Below, piece by piece: positions 18,601 through 26,955 of a stretch of DNA of 64,000 nucleotides. Every line of letters starts with the position of its first letter. The first letter of the stretch is position 1. The translations under genes and the position numbers were made by a program. This stretch comes from Oscillospiraceae bacterium (GTDB lineage Bacteria; Bacillota; Clostridia; Oscillospirales; Ruminococcaceae), in assembly GCA_015066115.1 (NCBI GenBank), contig SVOZ01000001.1, positions 124,001 through 188,000 of the forward strand. Reading direction: 5' to 3'. The notes beneath the pieces were generated by a model. It saw nothing but the letters and a program-made list of their open reading frames with translations. It had not been told where the DNA came from and made no database searches.

Positions 18601-18919
18601 CAGACTTAAAATGACAAGGGAACAGTTTTACCCGTCTATGCTTATTGAGTGCGGCTTTATAACCAATGTTGCACAGCATCAGGAGCTTATCATTCCTGAA
18701 AATCAGGAAAAAATTGCTAAAAATATGGTTAAGGGCCTTATAAATTACTTTGTAAAAACAGGCTCGCTTAACCATGCAGAGCTTGAATCTGAGCAAAATT
18801 CAAGCTCCAATATTACTTCAAACTCATCTCAGCCTTCTTCAGATGCGCCTGCAACCTCTTCGCAGATTGCAACATCGGAAACCGTGGCTTACCTTGAACC
18901 TAAAAAACAGCTTGTCTGA
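15689..18919 (+). CDS. Membrane-anchored GHL10-like barrel fused to N-acetylmuramoyl-L-alanine amidase
   Basis: A 1076-residue protein: one N-terminal membrane helix (about 13-36), a Ser/Gln-rich linker, a GHL10-like barrel (about 85-400, with KFNSLVIFTKT and SAIVFDDYC), beta-rich middle modules (about 425-830) and a C-terminal Amidase_3 domain (about 838-1020). The amidase shows its zinc and catalytic residues: DAGH, HPEYLMNQ, IHHNG and IECGF. It should cleave the lactyl-peptide bond of peptidoglycan outside the membrane. The tail is Ser-rich. Start ATG 15689 follows AAAGGATG; ATG 15695 is an alternative. Its terminator lies inside the convergent DUF4363 gene. Confidence 0.88.
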   Translation: MRMQKKRLSDGKIAAIIAGSFSAVALVAVAAALLVRFSAPSLNSSLIQSSSTPQKETSSQIAQTESQISSDTVIYETDEGTSFNVPDELRAVYLKPGQDFLLKNTDSIDTVKKQIDAAIDSTIKLKFNSLVIFTKTTYGVIFEDKDLKMVVEGFDVLEYAIEKAKEKNLYTYVVYPAFAEQKDSKITGISDFSKETIKNIIDRASAFAKKYQPSAIVFDDYCVEKSDSMTDFHSQNGQGRDIGDFLRDKVSEAVRLARNAVRQNNKTSQIGFLASSVWANSSTDKRGSATNSDYESYVDGFADTRNFALDHKFNFVMVENLMPTDSVKNNFKTIAKWWSELCSQADIPFYNVHASSKLLSGPGEFASPDQLILQVKELKGLKTYSGSVFDSLSALSADKEGSTTLLLKYFDNQIKDNLVFSKLKMSKPASNKITTYDSTIAFAGATDPNFKTTFNGKTIEVTDKGYFSLDAALEIGTNTFKISHKGRTVTYTVVRKVKLLESVTPTGTLEVDGNTNITISVKAYTGSAVTAKINGTTVKLTEKKAEDVSDETVQSNYVMFEGVYKAPAAIETVQNLGKISVTATWQTFSESLTGATIKVYAKPKPAGETMSAVMITEQYAETFPTTILSDQSQPNCYPLPAGTVDYIVGNELTFTNSDGTFTYYKLMSGHRIYKKDTKALGKIEKKNNKVSAVNLTYDGRFVNLKVDNSWSVPFKYIEQPEVSYRFYKNDLTDFELKKDYQITKVVYRLFYTDEIDLSKINMDINPLVSKMECMLKKVTVDSVEIPVCDIELTLKTAGGFFGATPAYTNSNKTLDIRLNVAAPIQKADNAYGYTLKGAVIIVDAGHNKTSPGDPGSLMDSTTGKYSHPEYLMNQMTRDKLVPILKSLGATVITIDNEKMPTAAQRLAYFQSVDPHLMICIHHNGASSSYARGAVGTYFNAYSQLLAKSIMTSVCGDYISTGSNRAYDYYFSRLKMTREQFYPSMLIECGFITNVAQHQELIIPENQEKIAKNMVKGLINYFVKTGSLNHAELESEQNSSSNITSNSSQPSSDAPATSSQIATSETVAYLEPKKQLV

Positions 18920-18924
18920 TTAAC

Positions 18925-19305
18925 TTAAAAAACATTAACAGGTGACGGCACTTCCTTTTCCCAAAGGTGTTTAACAAGTGCCGTCGCCTTTTTTAGTTCG
19001 GCGCGAAATTCAGGCATTTCCTCAGATTTAAGATATTCCTTAAGCATTTCCAAAGAAAAGGCAATGTCATCAACATCCTCATGAGGAAGAATTATCATTA
19101 AAAACTTCTCGTCTTTTTCCCATTTTTTTGAGAATTTGTCAAGGTCGGCTTTTGCCTTGCTCGTATCTTCAGAAAAGGAATTGTTGTAAACGTCCTCAAG
19201 AAGCCTGCTGTAACAGTTTTTGCTGTCGTTTATAAAAATCAGACTTGCAACACAGCACAAAATCGATACCACCGTTATTGCAACAGAAACCTGAAATCTT
19301 TTCAT
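18925..19305 (-). CDS. DUF4363 family membrane-anchored protein
   Basis: The start is placed at the ATG at 19305, where AAAAGGA precedes it, instead of the longer track ORF. The 126-residue product has one N-terminal membrane segment and a helical, charged extracellular part (KADLDKFSKKWEKDEKFL, then MLKEYLKSEEM) typical of DUF4363. The gene starts four bases after the stop of the YetF-family gene, so the two are translationally linked; this pairing is common in Clostridia. The family function is unknown. Its 3' end contains the terminator of the convergent amidase gene. Confidence 0.8.
   Translation of the reverse strand: MKRFQVSVAITVVSILCCVASLIFINDSKNCYSRLLEDVYNNSFSEDTSKAKADLDKFSKKWEKDEKFLMIILPHEDVDDIAFSLEMLKEYLKSEEMPEFRAELKKATALVKHLWEKEVPSPVNVF
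18941..18994 (+). terminator. Terminator of the amidase gene, inside the DUF4363 coding region
   Basis: GGTGACGGCACTT and AAGTGCCGTCGCC form a 13-bp stem with one G-U pair and a 22-base loop, followed by six T. It lies in the last codons of the opposing gene. Confidence 0.78.
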
Positions 19306-19309
19306 AAAT

Positions 19310-19981
19310 CTATTCCTTTTCAACAATAGTGTATTTTCCGTTCTTGTCACAAATCATGACAAGAACTTTTTTTATGTCAGTTTTCTTCTTTTTGAGTTGT
19401 TTTTCAATAAATTTTTTGTCCTTTCCGCAGTATTTTATGCCCTCGCTGTTAAAAGAACCGTTGTTTATAACAATAAAAGAAGGGCAGGAGCTGGGGTCAT
19501 GCGTGTTTCCTATATCGCGGTTTTCAACTTCCTGAAACTCATATTTTTTAAACACACTCAGTTCACCTGTTGTTTCAACTATCGCACAGTCAACCTCTGT
19601 GAAATCAAAAACATTGTTAAGCCGCAGTTCTTCCATAAGGTCGTCGACAGAAAACCTCAGCTCTTTCATAACCTTTTGATCTATGTTTCCGTCGCGTATA
19701 ATAACCTGCGGACTTCCGCATATCTTCTTTCTTAAAACGGGCGAATTTTTAAGGGCATAAGACATAAAGACCTCAAGACAAACAAGTGTAAGAATTGGGA
19801 TTATTCCTATTGATAATGGCAGTGAACGGTCTTCCATTGGGCGAGAGGCAAGGTTTGAAATAAGTATTGTAACAACAAGCTCTGAAGGCTGCAATTCGCC
19901 AACCTGACGCCTGCCCATTATCCTTATTGAAATTATAATTATCACGTAAACAATGATCGTTCTTATAAAAGTTACCGTCAT
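19310..19981 (-). CDS. YetF/DUF421 family membrane protein
   Basis: A 223-residue protein with three N-terminal membrane segments (about 4-80) followed by the paired cytosolic DUF421 domains: IRDGNI, LRFSVDDLMEELRLNNVFDFTEVDCAIVE and the late SFNSEG region. The MGRRQVGELQPSE sequence after the first helix is characteristic. I chose the ATG at 19981 behind GGGAGC instead of the GTG at 19999. In Bacillus, YetF-type proteins are linked to spore and envelope functions. Here the gene is divergent from the ger operon and cotranscribed with a DUF4363 gene. Confidence 0.87.
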   Translation of the reverse strand: MTVTFIRTIIVYVIIIISIRIMGRRQVGELQPSELVVTILISNLASRPMEDRSLPLSIGIIPILTLVCLEVFMSYALKNSPVLRKKICGSPQVIIRDGNIDQKVMKELRFSVDDLMEELRLNNVFDFTEVDCAIVETTGELSVFKKYEFQEVENRDIGNTHDPSSCPSFIVINNGSFNSEGIKYCGKDKKFIEKQLKKKKTDIKKVLVMICDKNGKYTIVEKE

Positions 19982-20097
19982 TTTTAAGCTCCCAAACACA
20001 ATTTGTATCTATTGTTTTCTTATGTTTCAAAATTATGTGTGAATTTAAAGAGAAAAAATGTCAAAGATATTAGTAACATTTTTTAGGGAGAAATAGT

Positions 20098-21636
20098 ATG
20101 TTTGAAAACCTTAAAAGAAAAATTGATTATATTTTAAACGGCAAAAGAAACCCGGCACCGCAGAATAAAACCCCGCTGACATCTTCGCTTACTGAAAATA
20201 TGATAACCTTAAGAAAGCTTTTCCCTTATTCCATGGATCTAAATAATAGGGAGCTTGTGGTTGGAAAATCTAAGGTCCAGCTTATATCCTGCGAGGGAAT
20301 GATAAGTATGGACAGGCTAATTCACGGCGCAATAGAGCCGCTTATGAAACTTTCTGATTTAGATCCGTCACCAGATGAGATCAGAGATTTTATTATGAAT
20401 AAAAGCATTATGTCGCAGGAGCAAAAGGAAATTTACAGCCTTGAGGAACTTTTGCAGATGATTATGTCGGGCTTTGTTGCAATTTTAATTGACGGGGTGG
20501 AAATCGGATTTGTAATCGGTATGCAGGGGTTTAATTTCCGAAGCATTTCCGAGCCGACAAACGAGGCAAATGAGCTTGGCTCAAAGGAAGCCTTTGTTGA
20601 GGCAATAAGAATTAACCTCAGTATGATAAGGCGAAGAGCCAAGTCGCCGAATCTGCGCTTTGAGCCCGCAAATATCGGGGTACAGAGCAAAACCGATGTC
20701 TGCTTAATTTACCTTGCTGACAGGGTCTCGCACAAGCTGTTAAAAGAGGTGAGAAAAAAGCTTTCTAAGGTAAACCTTGATATGATTTTGGACTCAAGCT
20801 ATCTGCGCCCCTTTTTAGAAAACCATCCTCTTTCACTTTTTTCCTCGGTTGGCACAACAGAGCGCCCCGACACCCTTTTGGGAAAGATAAACGAGGGAAG
20901 AGTGGCAATTTTGGTCGATGGCTCTCCCTATGCGCTCATAGTTCCCTTTCTTTTTAGCGAAAACTTTAAAAGCTTTGATGATTACGCCCATAGGCCATAT
21001 TTTGCCACCTTTGTAAGACTTCTTAAATATCTCTCTTTTTATATTTCATTTCTGCTCCCGGGCGGCTATGTCGCAATCTCGACATTTCATCCCGAGCTAC
21101 TTCCTCACGCCCTGCTTTTTAGTGTTGCGGCGGCAGAGGAAACAACCCCGTTTTCTCTTATGATAGAGGCGATTTTTATCTATCTTGTTTTTGAGATTTT
21201 AAGGGAAGCAGGAATAAGGCTTCCGAGCGCCGTTGGCCACACCATCGGAATTGTCGGCGCTCTTGTTATAGGAGATGCGGCGGTAAACGCAGGGCTTATC
21301 GGCGCACCTATGGTAATGGTAGTTGCAATAACGGCAATCTGCGCCTTTTGTGTTCCTCAGCTTTATGAGCCGATAATGCTTCTTAGATTTGTGTTTATAA
21401 TTCTGGGTGGAGTTGGGGGACTTTTTGGAGTTTCGCTCGGCGCCGTTTGTGTTAGCGCCAAAATATGCTCAATGAACAGCTTTCACATTCCAATGACGGC
21501 ACCGCTGTCGCCGCTTGATTATCGCTGGATAACCGACAGTGTGCTGTTTGCAGGAATCAGAAAGCTTTCTGGCAAAGGCCTTAAAATTCAAAATGTTTCA
21601 GGCTCGGAAATTAAGGATGGGGAAGGTGATGAATAG
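20098..21636 (+). CDS. GerA-family germinant receptor subunit A
   Basis: A 512-residue spore germination protein of the GerAA/GerKA family. A large N-terminal hydrophilic region (about 1-300) is followed by around five membrane segments and a short polar tail. Typical conserved stretches are RRRAKSPNLRFE, ERPDTLLGKINEGRVAILVDG, RPYFATFVRLLKYLSF and GIRLPSAVGHTIGIVGALVIGDAAV. The protein should be in the inner spore membrane and form the receptor complex with the next two gene products. GGGAG precedes the ATG. Its stop overlaps the next start by one base. Germinant unknown. Confidence 0.94.
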   Translation: MFENLKRKIDYILNGKRNPAPQNKTPLTSSLTENMITLRKLFPYSMDLNNRELVVGKSKVQLISCEGMISMDRLIHGAIEPLMKLSDLDPSPDEIRDFIMNKSIMSQEQKEIYSLEELLQMIMSGFVAILIDGVEIGFVIGMQGFNFRSISEPTNEANELGSKEAFVEAIRINLSMIRRRAKSPNLRFEPANIGVQSKTDVCLIYLADRVSHKLLKEVRKKLSKVNLDMILDSSYLRPFLENHPLSLFSSVGTTERPDTLLGKINEGRVAILVDGSPYALIVPFLFSENFKSFDDYAHRPYFATFVRLLKYLSFYISFLLPGGYVAISTFHPELLPHALLFSVAAAEETTPFSLMIEAIFIYLVFEILREAGIRLPSAVGHTIGIVGALVIGDAAVNAGLIGAPMVMVVAITAICAFCVPQLYEPIMLLRFVFIILGGVGGLFGVSLGAVCVSAKICSMNSFHIPMTAPLSPLDYRWITDSVLFAGIRKLSGKGLKIQNVSGSEIKDGEGDE

Positions 21637-22715
21637 TGATAAAATTGCCTAAAATCAGCCTTTCTCAGCTTGTTGTTTTGCTTGTCATTTCAAGAATGTT
21701 TGCAATGTTCACCTACAAGCCAACCGATTATAACCTAAGTGCAGTTGCGGCAGGAATAGCCGTGGCACTCTCTGTGGTTATAAACATTCTCGTTTTTTTG
21801 CCTTCACTTGCCGTCTTAAAAAGATTTGACGGCAGAAATGTTTCTGACAGCGCTTATATAGCGCTTGGAAGCGGCGGCAAGATATTTTCATTTTTATCTC
21901 TTGCTGTCTGCCTTTTTCTTGCAATCGAGTGTTTAACTCAGTTTGAGGTTTTTATGACCTCAACCATTTATATGACCGCCTCACCGCTCTTTTTTATCAT
22001 ACCAATGGTTCTTGCCGCTGTTTATATAAGCAGGCTTGGAGTTGAGTCGGTTGCAAGACTTGCAAGCTTTGTTTTTGGTGGACTTATTTTCACAGTGCTT
22101 GCAATTTTAATTGCAGTTTCTCCCGAGATAAACACTGTGTGGGTGGAGGGTGCAAGCGGCTCTGACCTGCCGGCATTTTTTAGATTTCTTTTAGAAAATA
22201 TCAGCAGTACCACCGAGATAATTCCCTTTATGATATTAGCATCCAACACAAAAGGCGATCTTAAAAGGGGAGCGGTCTCATTTTGCATCATAATCGGCGT
22301 GCTGTTTCAGCTTATCTCGTTTTTAACCTTTGCCGTGCTGGGTAATTACAGAGAAACGGTTATGTTCCCGTTTTACACAGTTGCCGCAATGGCTGAAAGC
22401 ACACTAACAGAGCGCTTTAATTCGGCATATACAGCACTTTGGGTGTTTATGGCGGTTATCAGACTTTGCTTATATCTTTTGGCCGCCGCTAAATCGGTAA
22501 GAAGATTTTACGTCTTCAAAAACGACACTGTACCGCTCCTTATTTGCGGCGCCGTAGTGCTGTTTTTCTCAATCTTTACAACACAAAAGATCACCTATGT
22601 AAACATTATGTATTATTTTTTGATGACAGGTATTCCCATCATTCTGCTTGCCCTTGTCTTTCCTATAAGCATTCTTGCAGTAAGAAAAAGCAAAGAAAGG
22701 CGGAAGGATAAATGA
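21636..22715 (+). CDS. GerA-family germinant receptor subunit B (permease-like)
   Basis: A 359-residue polytopic protein with about ten membrane segments, matching the GerAB/GerKB endospore germination permease family of the amino acid-polyamine transporter superfamily. The GTG start overlaps the stop of subunit A (TAGTG), with GGAAGGTGATG just upstream. GerB subunits are thought to bind the germinant. The stop overlaps the start of subunit C (ATGA), consistent with coupled translation. Confidence 0.93.
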   Translation: MIKLPKISLSQLVVLLVISRMFAMFTYKPTDYNLSAVAAGIAVALSVVINILVFLPSLAVLKRFDGRNVSDSAYIALGSGGKIFSFLSLAVCLFLAIECLTQFEVFMTSTIYMTASPLFFIIPMVLAAVYISRLGVESVARLASFVFGGLIFTVLAILIAVSPEINTVWVEGASGSDLPAFFRFLLENISSTTEIIPFMILASNTKGDLKRGAVSFCIIIGVLFQLISFLTFAVLGNYRETVMFPFYTVAAMAESTLTERFNSAYTALWVFMAVIRLCLYLLAAAKSVRRFYVFKNDTVPLLICGAVVLFFSIFTTQKITYVNIMYYFLMTGIPIILLALVFPISILAVRKSKERRKDK

Positions 22716-23815
22716 AAAAAATCAAAATATTAGTCGCCTTTCTTTTATCCATCATTGTGCTTTTTTCAGGTTGCGCTGTGCCGATTGATCTTAGAGATAG
22801 GTCAATAGTTCAGATAATGGGCATAGATTATGAAAACGGAAAATATAAGGTTATTTTGCAGGAATTTATTCCGGTTAAACAGGATGAAGGCTCTGGTTCT
22901 TCCAAAAGCGAGGGAGAATATGCCTCCGCAGAGGGTGAAACCTTGTTTGATGCACTTAAAAACGCCGAGTCAAGGGACGGAAATCAGGTGTTTTACGGTC
23001 AATGCCGCCTTTATATAGTCGGGCAAGAGGCTTTAAAAAAGGGAATAGGGCAAATAACCGAATTTATGAACTCAAATTATCAGCTCTCGCTTGCATCTTC
23101 GGTGCTTGCAGCAGATACAAAGGCAGAGGAGATTTTAAAGGCAAAGCTTTTTTCTGGAACAGCTCCAAATATTTCTGTTTCAAGAATTGAAGGCTGCGGA
23201 AAGGCACCAGACACAACAGTTATTGACCTTTTAAAAAATATGTATAACCTAAACGGGACAGGCTGTCTGCCGCTCATTTCTTTAAAGGACAAGGATGAGG
23301 CGGTAATAGAAAAGTGTGTAGTCTTAAAGGATTATAAGAAAAATTTTAATCTTAATGATGAGCAAACGATGGGTCTGTGCTTTATTAACAATAAGATTTC
23401 CGATGCGGTCATGACCGCAGAACACAATGGACATAAAATTTCTGTAGGTGTTGTGTCGGAAAACACAAAAATACAAATGGACACACAGGGGGAAAAAATT
23501 ATTTTAAAGGTTTCGGTTTCGGCAAAGGGCAATATGTCCGAAAACGGAATTATAAGCAGTAAAAGCGTTAATTTAGCGCAGGTCGATGAGATTGAAAAAG
23601 ATATAGCTAAAAAAATAGAAAATAACATAAAAAACGCCCTTGATAAAATAGTCACAAAAGAAAAATGCGACCTTTTTTATCTTTTTCAGCGACTTAAAAA
23701 AGCTGATAGAAACCTTTATAAGAAGCTAAAAGATAGCGACGATTGGCTGTCTAAAATAAAATTTGAGGTGTCGGCAGATTTTTCCGTCCGCCACTCAGGA
23801 ATACAGGTAAACTAA
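22712..23815 (+). CDS. GerA-family germinant receptor subunit C (lipoprotein)
   Basis: A 367-residue Ger(x)C family lipoprotein. The signal peptide ends in LFSGC, so Cys 20 would be lipidated. The mature part begins with the family pattern WDxREI-like (here PIDLRDRSIVQIMGIDY) and contains NGCLPLI-type conserved regions. It should sit on the outer face of the inner spore membrane beside subunits A and B. Start overlaps subunit B by four bases. A bidirectional terminator follows. Confidence 0.93.
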   Translation: MKKIKILVAFLLSIIVLFSGCAVPIDLRDRSIVQIMGIDYENGKYKVILQEFIPVKQDEGSGSSKSEGEYASAEGETLFDALKNAESRDGNQVFYGQCRLYIVGQEALKKGIGQITEFMNSNYQLSLASSVLAADTKAEEILKAKLFSGTAPNISVSRIEGCGKAPDTTVIDLLKNMYNLNGTGCLPLISLKDKDEAVIEKCVVLKDYKKNFNLNDEQTMGLCFINNKISDAVMTAEHNGHKISVGVVSENTKIQMDTQGEKIILKVSVSAKGNMSENGIISSKSVNLAQVDEIEKDIAKKIENNIKNALDKIVTKEKCDLFYLFQRLKKADRNLYKKLKDSDDWLSKIKFEVSADFSVRHSGIQVN

Positions 23816-23847
23816 AAAAATCACCTGCACAGGCAGGTGATTTTTTA
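23814..23847. terminator. Bidirectional terminator between ger operon and recombinase
   Basis: AAAAAATCACCTGC-ACAG-GCAGGTGATTTTTT gives a strong symmetrical stem with A and T tracts on both sides, serving the two convergent genes. Confidence 0.92.
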
Positions 23848-24849
23848 GTTTTCAACTTTATTTACCTTGTCAACCTTTTTCATAGAAATTTTTGAAAGGG
23901 GATTGCTTTCAAAGGCTTTTTCCATCTGCTCGCTTGCAATGTGGGTGTAAATTTCGGTGGTGGCAAGATTTTGGTGACCTAAAATTTCTTTAAGTATCCT
24001 TAAATCAACTCCGCCGTGCTGGTACATAAGTGTGGCGGCGGTGTGGCGCAGTTTATGAACAGAATAGCCCTTTTCTTCAAGACCGCTCATTTTAAAGTAT
24101 TTTTTCATATTAGCCTGAATAGCCTTGTTGCTTATTCTGTTGCCTTGACGGCTTATGAAAAGCGCCTGATGGTCCTTTGCTATGTTGTTTGGCCGAACCT
24201 TTAGATATTCCGCGATAGCATCAAGACAGGCTTTGTTTAGGTGTATTGAACGCTCCTTGTCACCCTTACCAACAACCCTTAAGGTGTCGCCCTTTATGTC
24301 GTTCATATTTATTCCAACAAGCTCAGACAATCGTATGCCGCAGTTTAAAAACAAAACCGTTATGCAGTAATCTCTCGCGGCATAAGCGCCTTCAATAGAG
24401 GATAAAAGCTGAATGCACTCCTCAAGGCTTAAGTATTTAGGAAGCCTTTTTCTTTGGGACGGAACCTCAAGCTCTGCAACGGGGTTTACTTCAAGCAGAT
24501 TTGCCTTAACCGTGAGATAAGTAAAAAAGGTGCGTAGGGCAGAGGATTTTCGTGAGCGGGTTGAGGCAATGTCGCCTCTGTCGTTTAGAACATAGTACAA
24601 AAAGTCATAAACCTCGGAAAGAGTAACCGTTTTTAAAATGTCGATTCCGACATCGGAAATGGTAATATCATCAAATTCTGTGTCGGCAGAAACGAGACCT
24701 CTGTTTTTCTTGAGAAATCTGAAAAACATTCTGATGTCAAGAAAATATTCGTAAACTGTTTTGGGCGATTTTCCTTTGATGGTTTGAAGATAAACCAAAA
24801 ATCGCTTTAATATTTCGGGGCAATCTGTAAGTGCGTTTATCTGAAACAA
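23845..24849 (-). CDS. Tyrosine recombinase, XerC/XerD type
   Basis: A 334-residue site-specific recombinase with an N-terminal SAM-like core-binding domain (about 10-115) and a C-terminal catalytic domain. Catalytic residues can be placed: Arg in GIRLSELVG (about 175), Lys in GKGDKERSIHL, His and Arg in HKLRHTAAT (about 265), His in LGHQN and Tyr in TTEIYTH (about 299). The length and the lack of mobile-element genes nearby favour a chromosomal dimer-resolution role, but I cannot assign XerC versus XerD. Start is TTG 24849 behind GGAGGTGAG. Confidence 0.87.
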   Translation of the reverse strand: MFQINALTDCPEILKRFLVYLQTIKGKSPKTVYEYFLDIRMFFRFLKKNRGLVSADTEFDDITISDVGIDILKTVTLSEVYDFLYYVLNDRGDIASTRSRKSSALRTFFTYLTVKANLLEVNPVAELEVPSQRKRLPKYLSLEECIQLLSSIEGAYAARDYCITVLFLNCGIRLSELVGINMNDIKGDTLRVVGKGDKERSIHLNKACLDAIAEYLKVRPNNIAKDHQALFISRQGNRISNKAIQANMKKYFKMSGLEEKGYSVHKLRHTAATLMYQHGGVDLRILKEILGHQNLATTEIYTHIASEQMEKAFESNPLSKISMKKVDKVNKVEN

Positions 24850-24971
24850 AGGCTCACCTCCAAAAAGCTTATAAATATATTATACTATGAAAAAAAATAA
24901 TTGCAAACTATTTTCAAAAAACGTTTTTTGTGGTATTATATCAATAACTGTTTTAAAAAGGGGTGAGACTT

Positions 24972-26885
24972 GTGCTATTATCTTTTGAGAATATAACAAA
25001 ATATTTTGGAGATAAGCTTATTTTGTCGGGTGTTAGCGCCTGTGTTAACGAAAATGACAGAATTGGCATTATCGGCAGAAACGGCACAGGTAAAACCACA
25101 CTTTTAAACATTCTTTGTGAGTCAATGTCGTTTGATGAGGGCGAGCTTTCGCTTGGCAAAAGGATAAGTGTAGGCTATCTTAAGCAAAACAGCGGCTTAG
25201 AAAGCGATAGCACCATTTATATCGAAATGCAAAAGGTTTTTGCAGACCTTTTAAAACTGCGCGATGAAATTTCTGCACTTGAAAAAGAAATGGCGCTTCT
25301 TTCGGATAAAGATACCAAAAGATACAAGGAAATTTCTGAGCGTTATGCCTCTATTTCAACATATTTTGAGCAAAAAGACGGATATAACATCGATGTTAAG
25401 ATAAAAACGGTTTTAAACGGTATGGGCTTTATGGATAAACAGCTTGACACCGTTATAAACACCTTGAGTGGCGGCGAAAAGACACGTCTTTCGCTGGCAA
25501 GGCTTTTGCTTTTACAGCCTCAGGTTTTGGTGCTCGATGAGCCCACTAACCACCTTGATTTTGAAACGCTTGTTTGGCTTGAAGAATATCTTGAGGGCTA
25601 TAAAGGCGCCATTATAACAGTTTCGCACGACCGATTCTTTTTAGACAGGGTTGTAAACACCATCTGGGAGATAGAAGACCATAGCTTAAACTCTTATAAA
25701 GGCAATTACAGCAAGTATCTTGTTTTGAAGGAAGAAGAGCAGAAAAGAGCGCTTAAGGAATATGAACAGCAGCAGAAAAAGATTGCCGATTTAAAGGATT
25801 ATGTTGCTAAAAACTTGGTGCGCGCGTCAACCTCAAAGAGTGCAAAAAGCCGAAGAAACACCCTCGAAAAGATGGAAATGCTTGACAAGCCAAAAACCTT
25901 TACACGCAAAATGACTGTTCGTTTTGATTATGACTTTGAGCCGCACTTTGAGGTTCTTTCGGTCAAGGACTATTTACTTGAGGTGGGCAGTGGAGAAGAG
26001 AAAAAAACGCTTTGCGAGTCTGTCTCCTTTGCTCTTGAAAGAGGAGATAAACTTGCAGTTCTCGGCTCTAACGGAACGGGTAAAACGACCCTTTTGCGCG
26101 CTATTAAAAATTACCCTTCAACAAACCGCGCTATAAAGTGGGGCGGTAATGTTAAAATAGGCTATTATGACCAGCACCTTGAGGTTTTAAACCCAGAGAA
26201 CACCGTTATGGAAGAGCTTTGGTCGCGCTTTCCTTTAAGAGACCCATTAAGCATTCGCACGACCCTTGGAAGAGCGCTTTTTTCGGGCGATGCAATTGAG
26301 AAAAAGGTTTGTGATTTAAGCGGCGGAGAAAAGGCGAGACTAAGCCTTGCCATCTTGATTGAAGAAAGACCTAATGTGCTTATTATGGACGAGCCAACAA
26401 ACCATCTTGACCTGCCTGCGCGTGAAATGCTTGAAAAGGCGCTTTTTGAGTTTGAAGGAACTCTCATAATAGTTTCTCACGACCGCTATTTTCTTAAAAA
26501 AATTCCAAATAAAATTTTGTATCTAAATGAGAAAAAAGCTGATTTTGTTTTAGGTGGATATGGCGAGTTTTCAAAGCTTGTTCAAAATCAAAAGGCCGAA
26601 AAACTTTCTGAAAAACAGGAGCAAAAACCGCAAAAATCATCTTCAAATCAAGGCTACAGAAGTAAACAACAGCGTGCACTTGATGCTCAAAGAAGAAATG
26701 AGATTTCAAAGCTTGAAAAAGAAATAGCGTTGCTCGAGACCAAAATAAAGGAGCTTGAGGCTCTTCTTTCAGATCCCGAGATATTTGCAGACTATCAAAG
26801 GTCGAATGAAGTGTGCACAGAGCTTGAGGGCGTGCGTAAAAATCACGAAGAACTTCTTGAAAAATGGCTTGAGCTTTGTGACTAA
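24972..26885 (+). CDS. ABC-F family ATPase
   Basis: A soluble 637-residue protein with two ABC domains and no membrane segments. First domain: Walker A GRNGTGKTT, signature LSGGEKTRLSLA (about 165). Second: GSNGTGKTT (about 365), LSGGEKARLSLA (about 449). Both Walker B sites read DEPTNHLD. The linker between them is helical and basic (SKSAKSRRNTLEKME), the tract that contacts the ribosomal tRNA region in ABC-F proteins, and a coiled coil ends the protein. These act on stalled ribosomes or give antibiotic protection. The GTG at 24972 is favoured because GGGGTGA lies six bases upstream. Confidence 0.9.
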   Translation: MLLSFENITKYFGDKLILSGVSACVNENDRIGIIGRNGTGKTTLLNILCESMSFDEGELSLGKRISVGYLKQNSGLESDSTIYIEMQKVFADLLKLRDEISALEKEMALLSDKDTKRYKEISERYASISTYFEQKDGYNIDVKIKTVLNGMGFMDKQLDTVINTLSGGEKTRLSLARLLLLQPQVLVLDEPTNHLDFETLVWLEEYLEGYKGAIITVSHDRFFLDRVVNTIWEIEDHSLNSYKGNYSKYLVLKEEEQKRALKEYEQQQKKIADLKDYVAKNLVRASTSKSAKSRRNTLEKMEMLDKPKTFTRKMTVRFDYDFEPHFEVLSVKDYLLEVGSGEEKKTLCESVSFALERGDKLAVLGSNGTGKTTLLRAIKNYPSTNRAIKWGGNVKIGYYDQHLEVLNPENTVMEELWSRFPLRDPLSIRTTLGRALFSGDAIEKKVCDLSGGEKARLSLAILIEERPNVLIMDEPTNHLDLPAREMLEKALFEFEGTLIIVSHDRYFLKKIPNKILYLNEKKADFVLGGYGEFSKLVQNQKAEKLSEKQEQKPQKSSSNQGYRSKQQRALDAQRRNEISKLEKEIALLETKIKELEALLSDPEIFADYQRSNEVCTELEGVRKNHEELLEKWLELCD

Positions 26886-26893
26886 GTAAATAG

Positions 26894-26922
26894 TTGATTT
26901 TTATTAAAAAAAGGTATAAAAT
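26894..26922 (+). promoter_or_regulatory. Possible sigma-A promoter for lon
   Basis: TTGATT and TAAAAT with a 17-base spacer lie just after the ABC-F stop, about 35 bases before the lon start. No CtsR-like heptads are seen here. Confidence 0.5.
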
Positions 26923-26955
26923 AAAAAGGATAATATTTAAGGAGTAAATTTTTAG

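Noticed and set aside
20040-20072. sigma-G promoter upstream of the ger operon
   Set aside because: TGAATT and GATATTA are partial matches but the spacer is 20 bases, too long; not supported.
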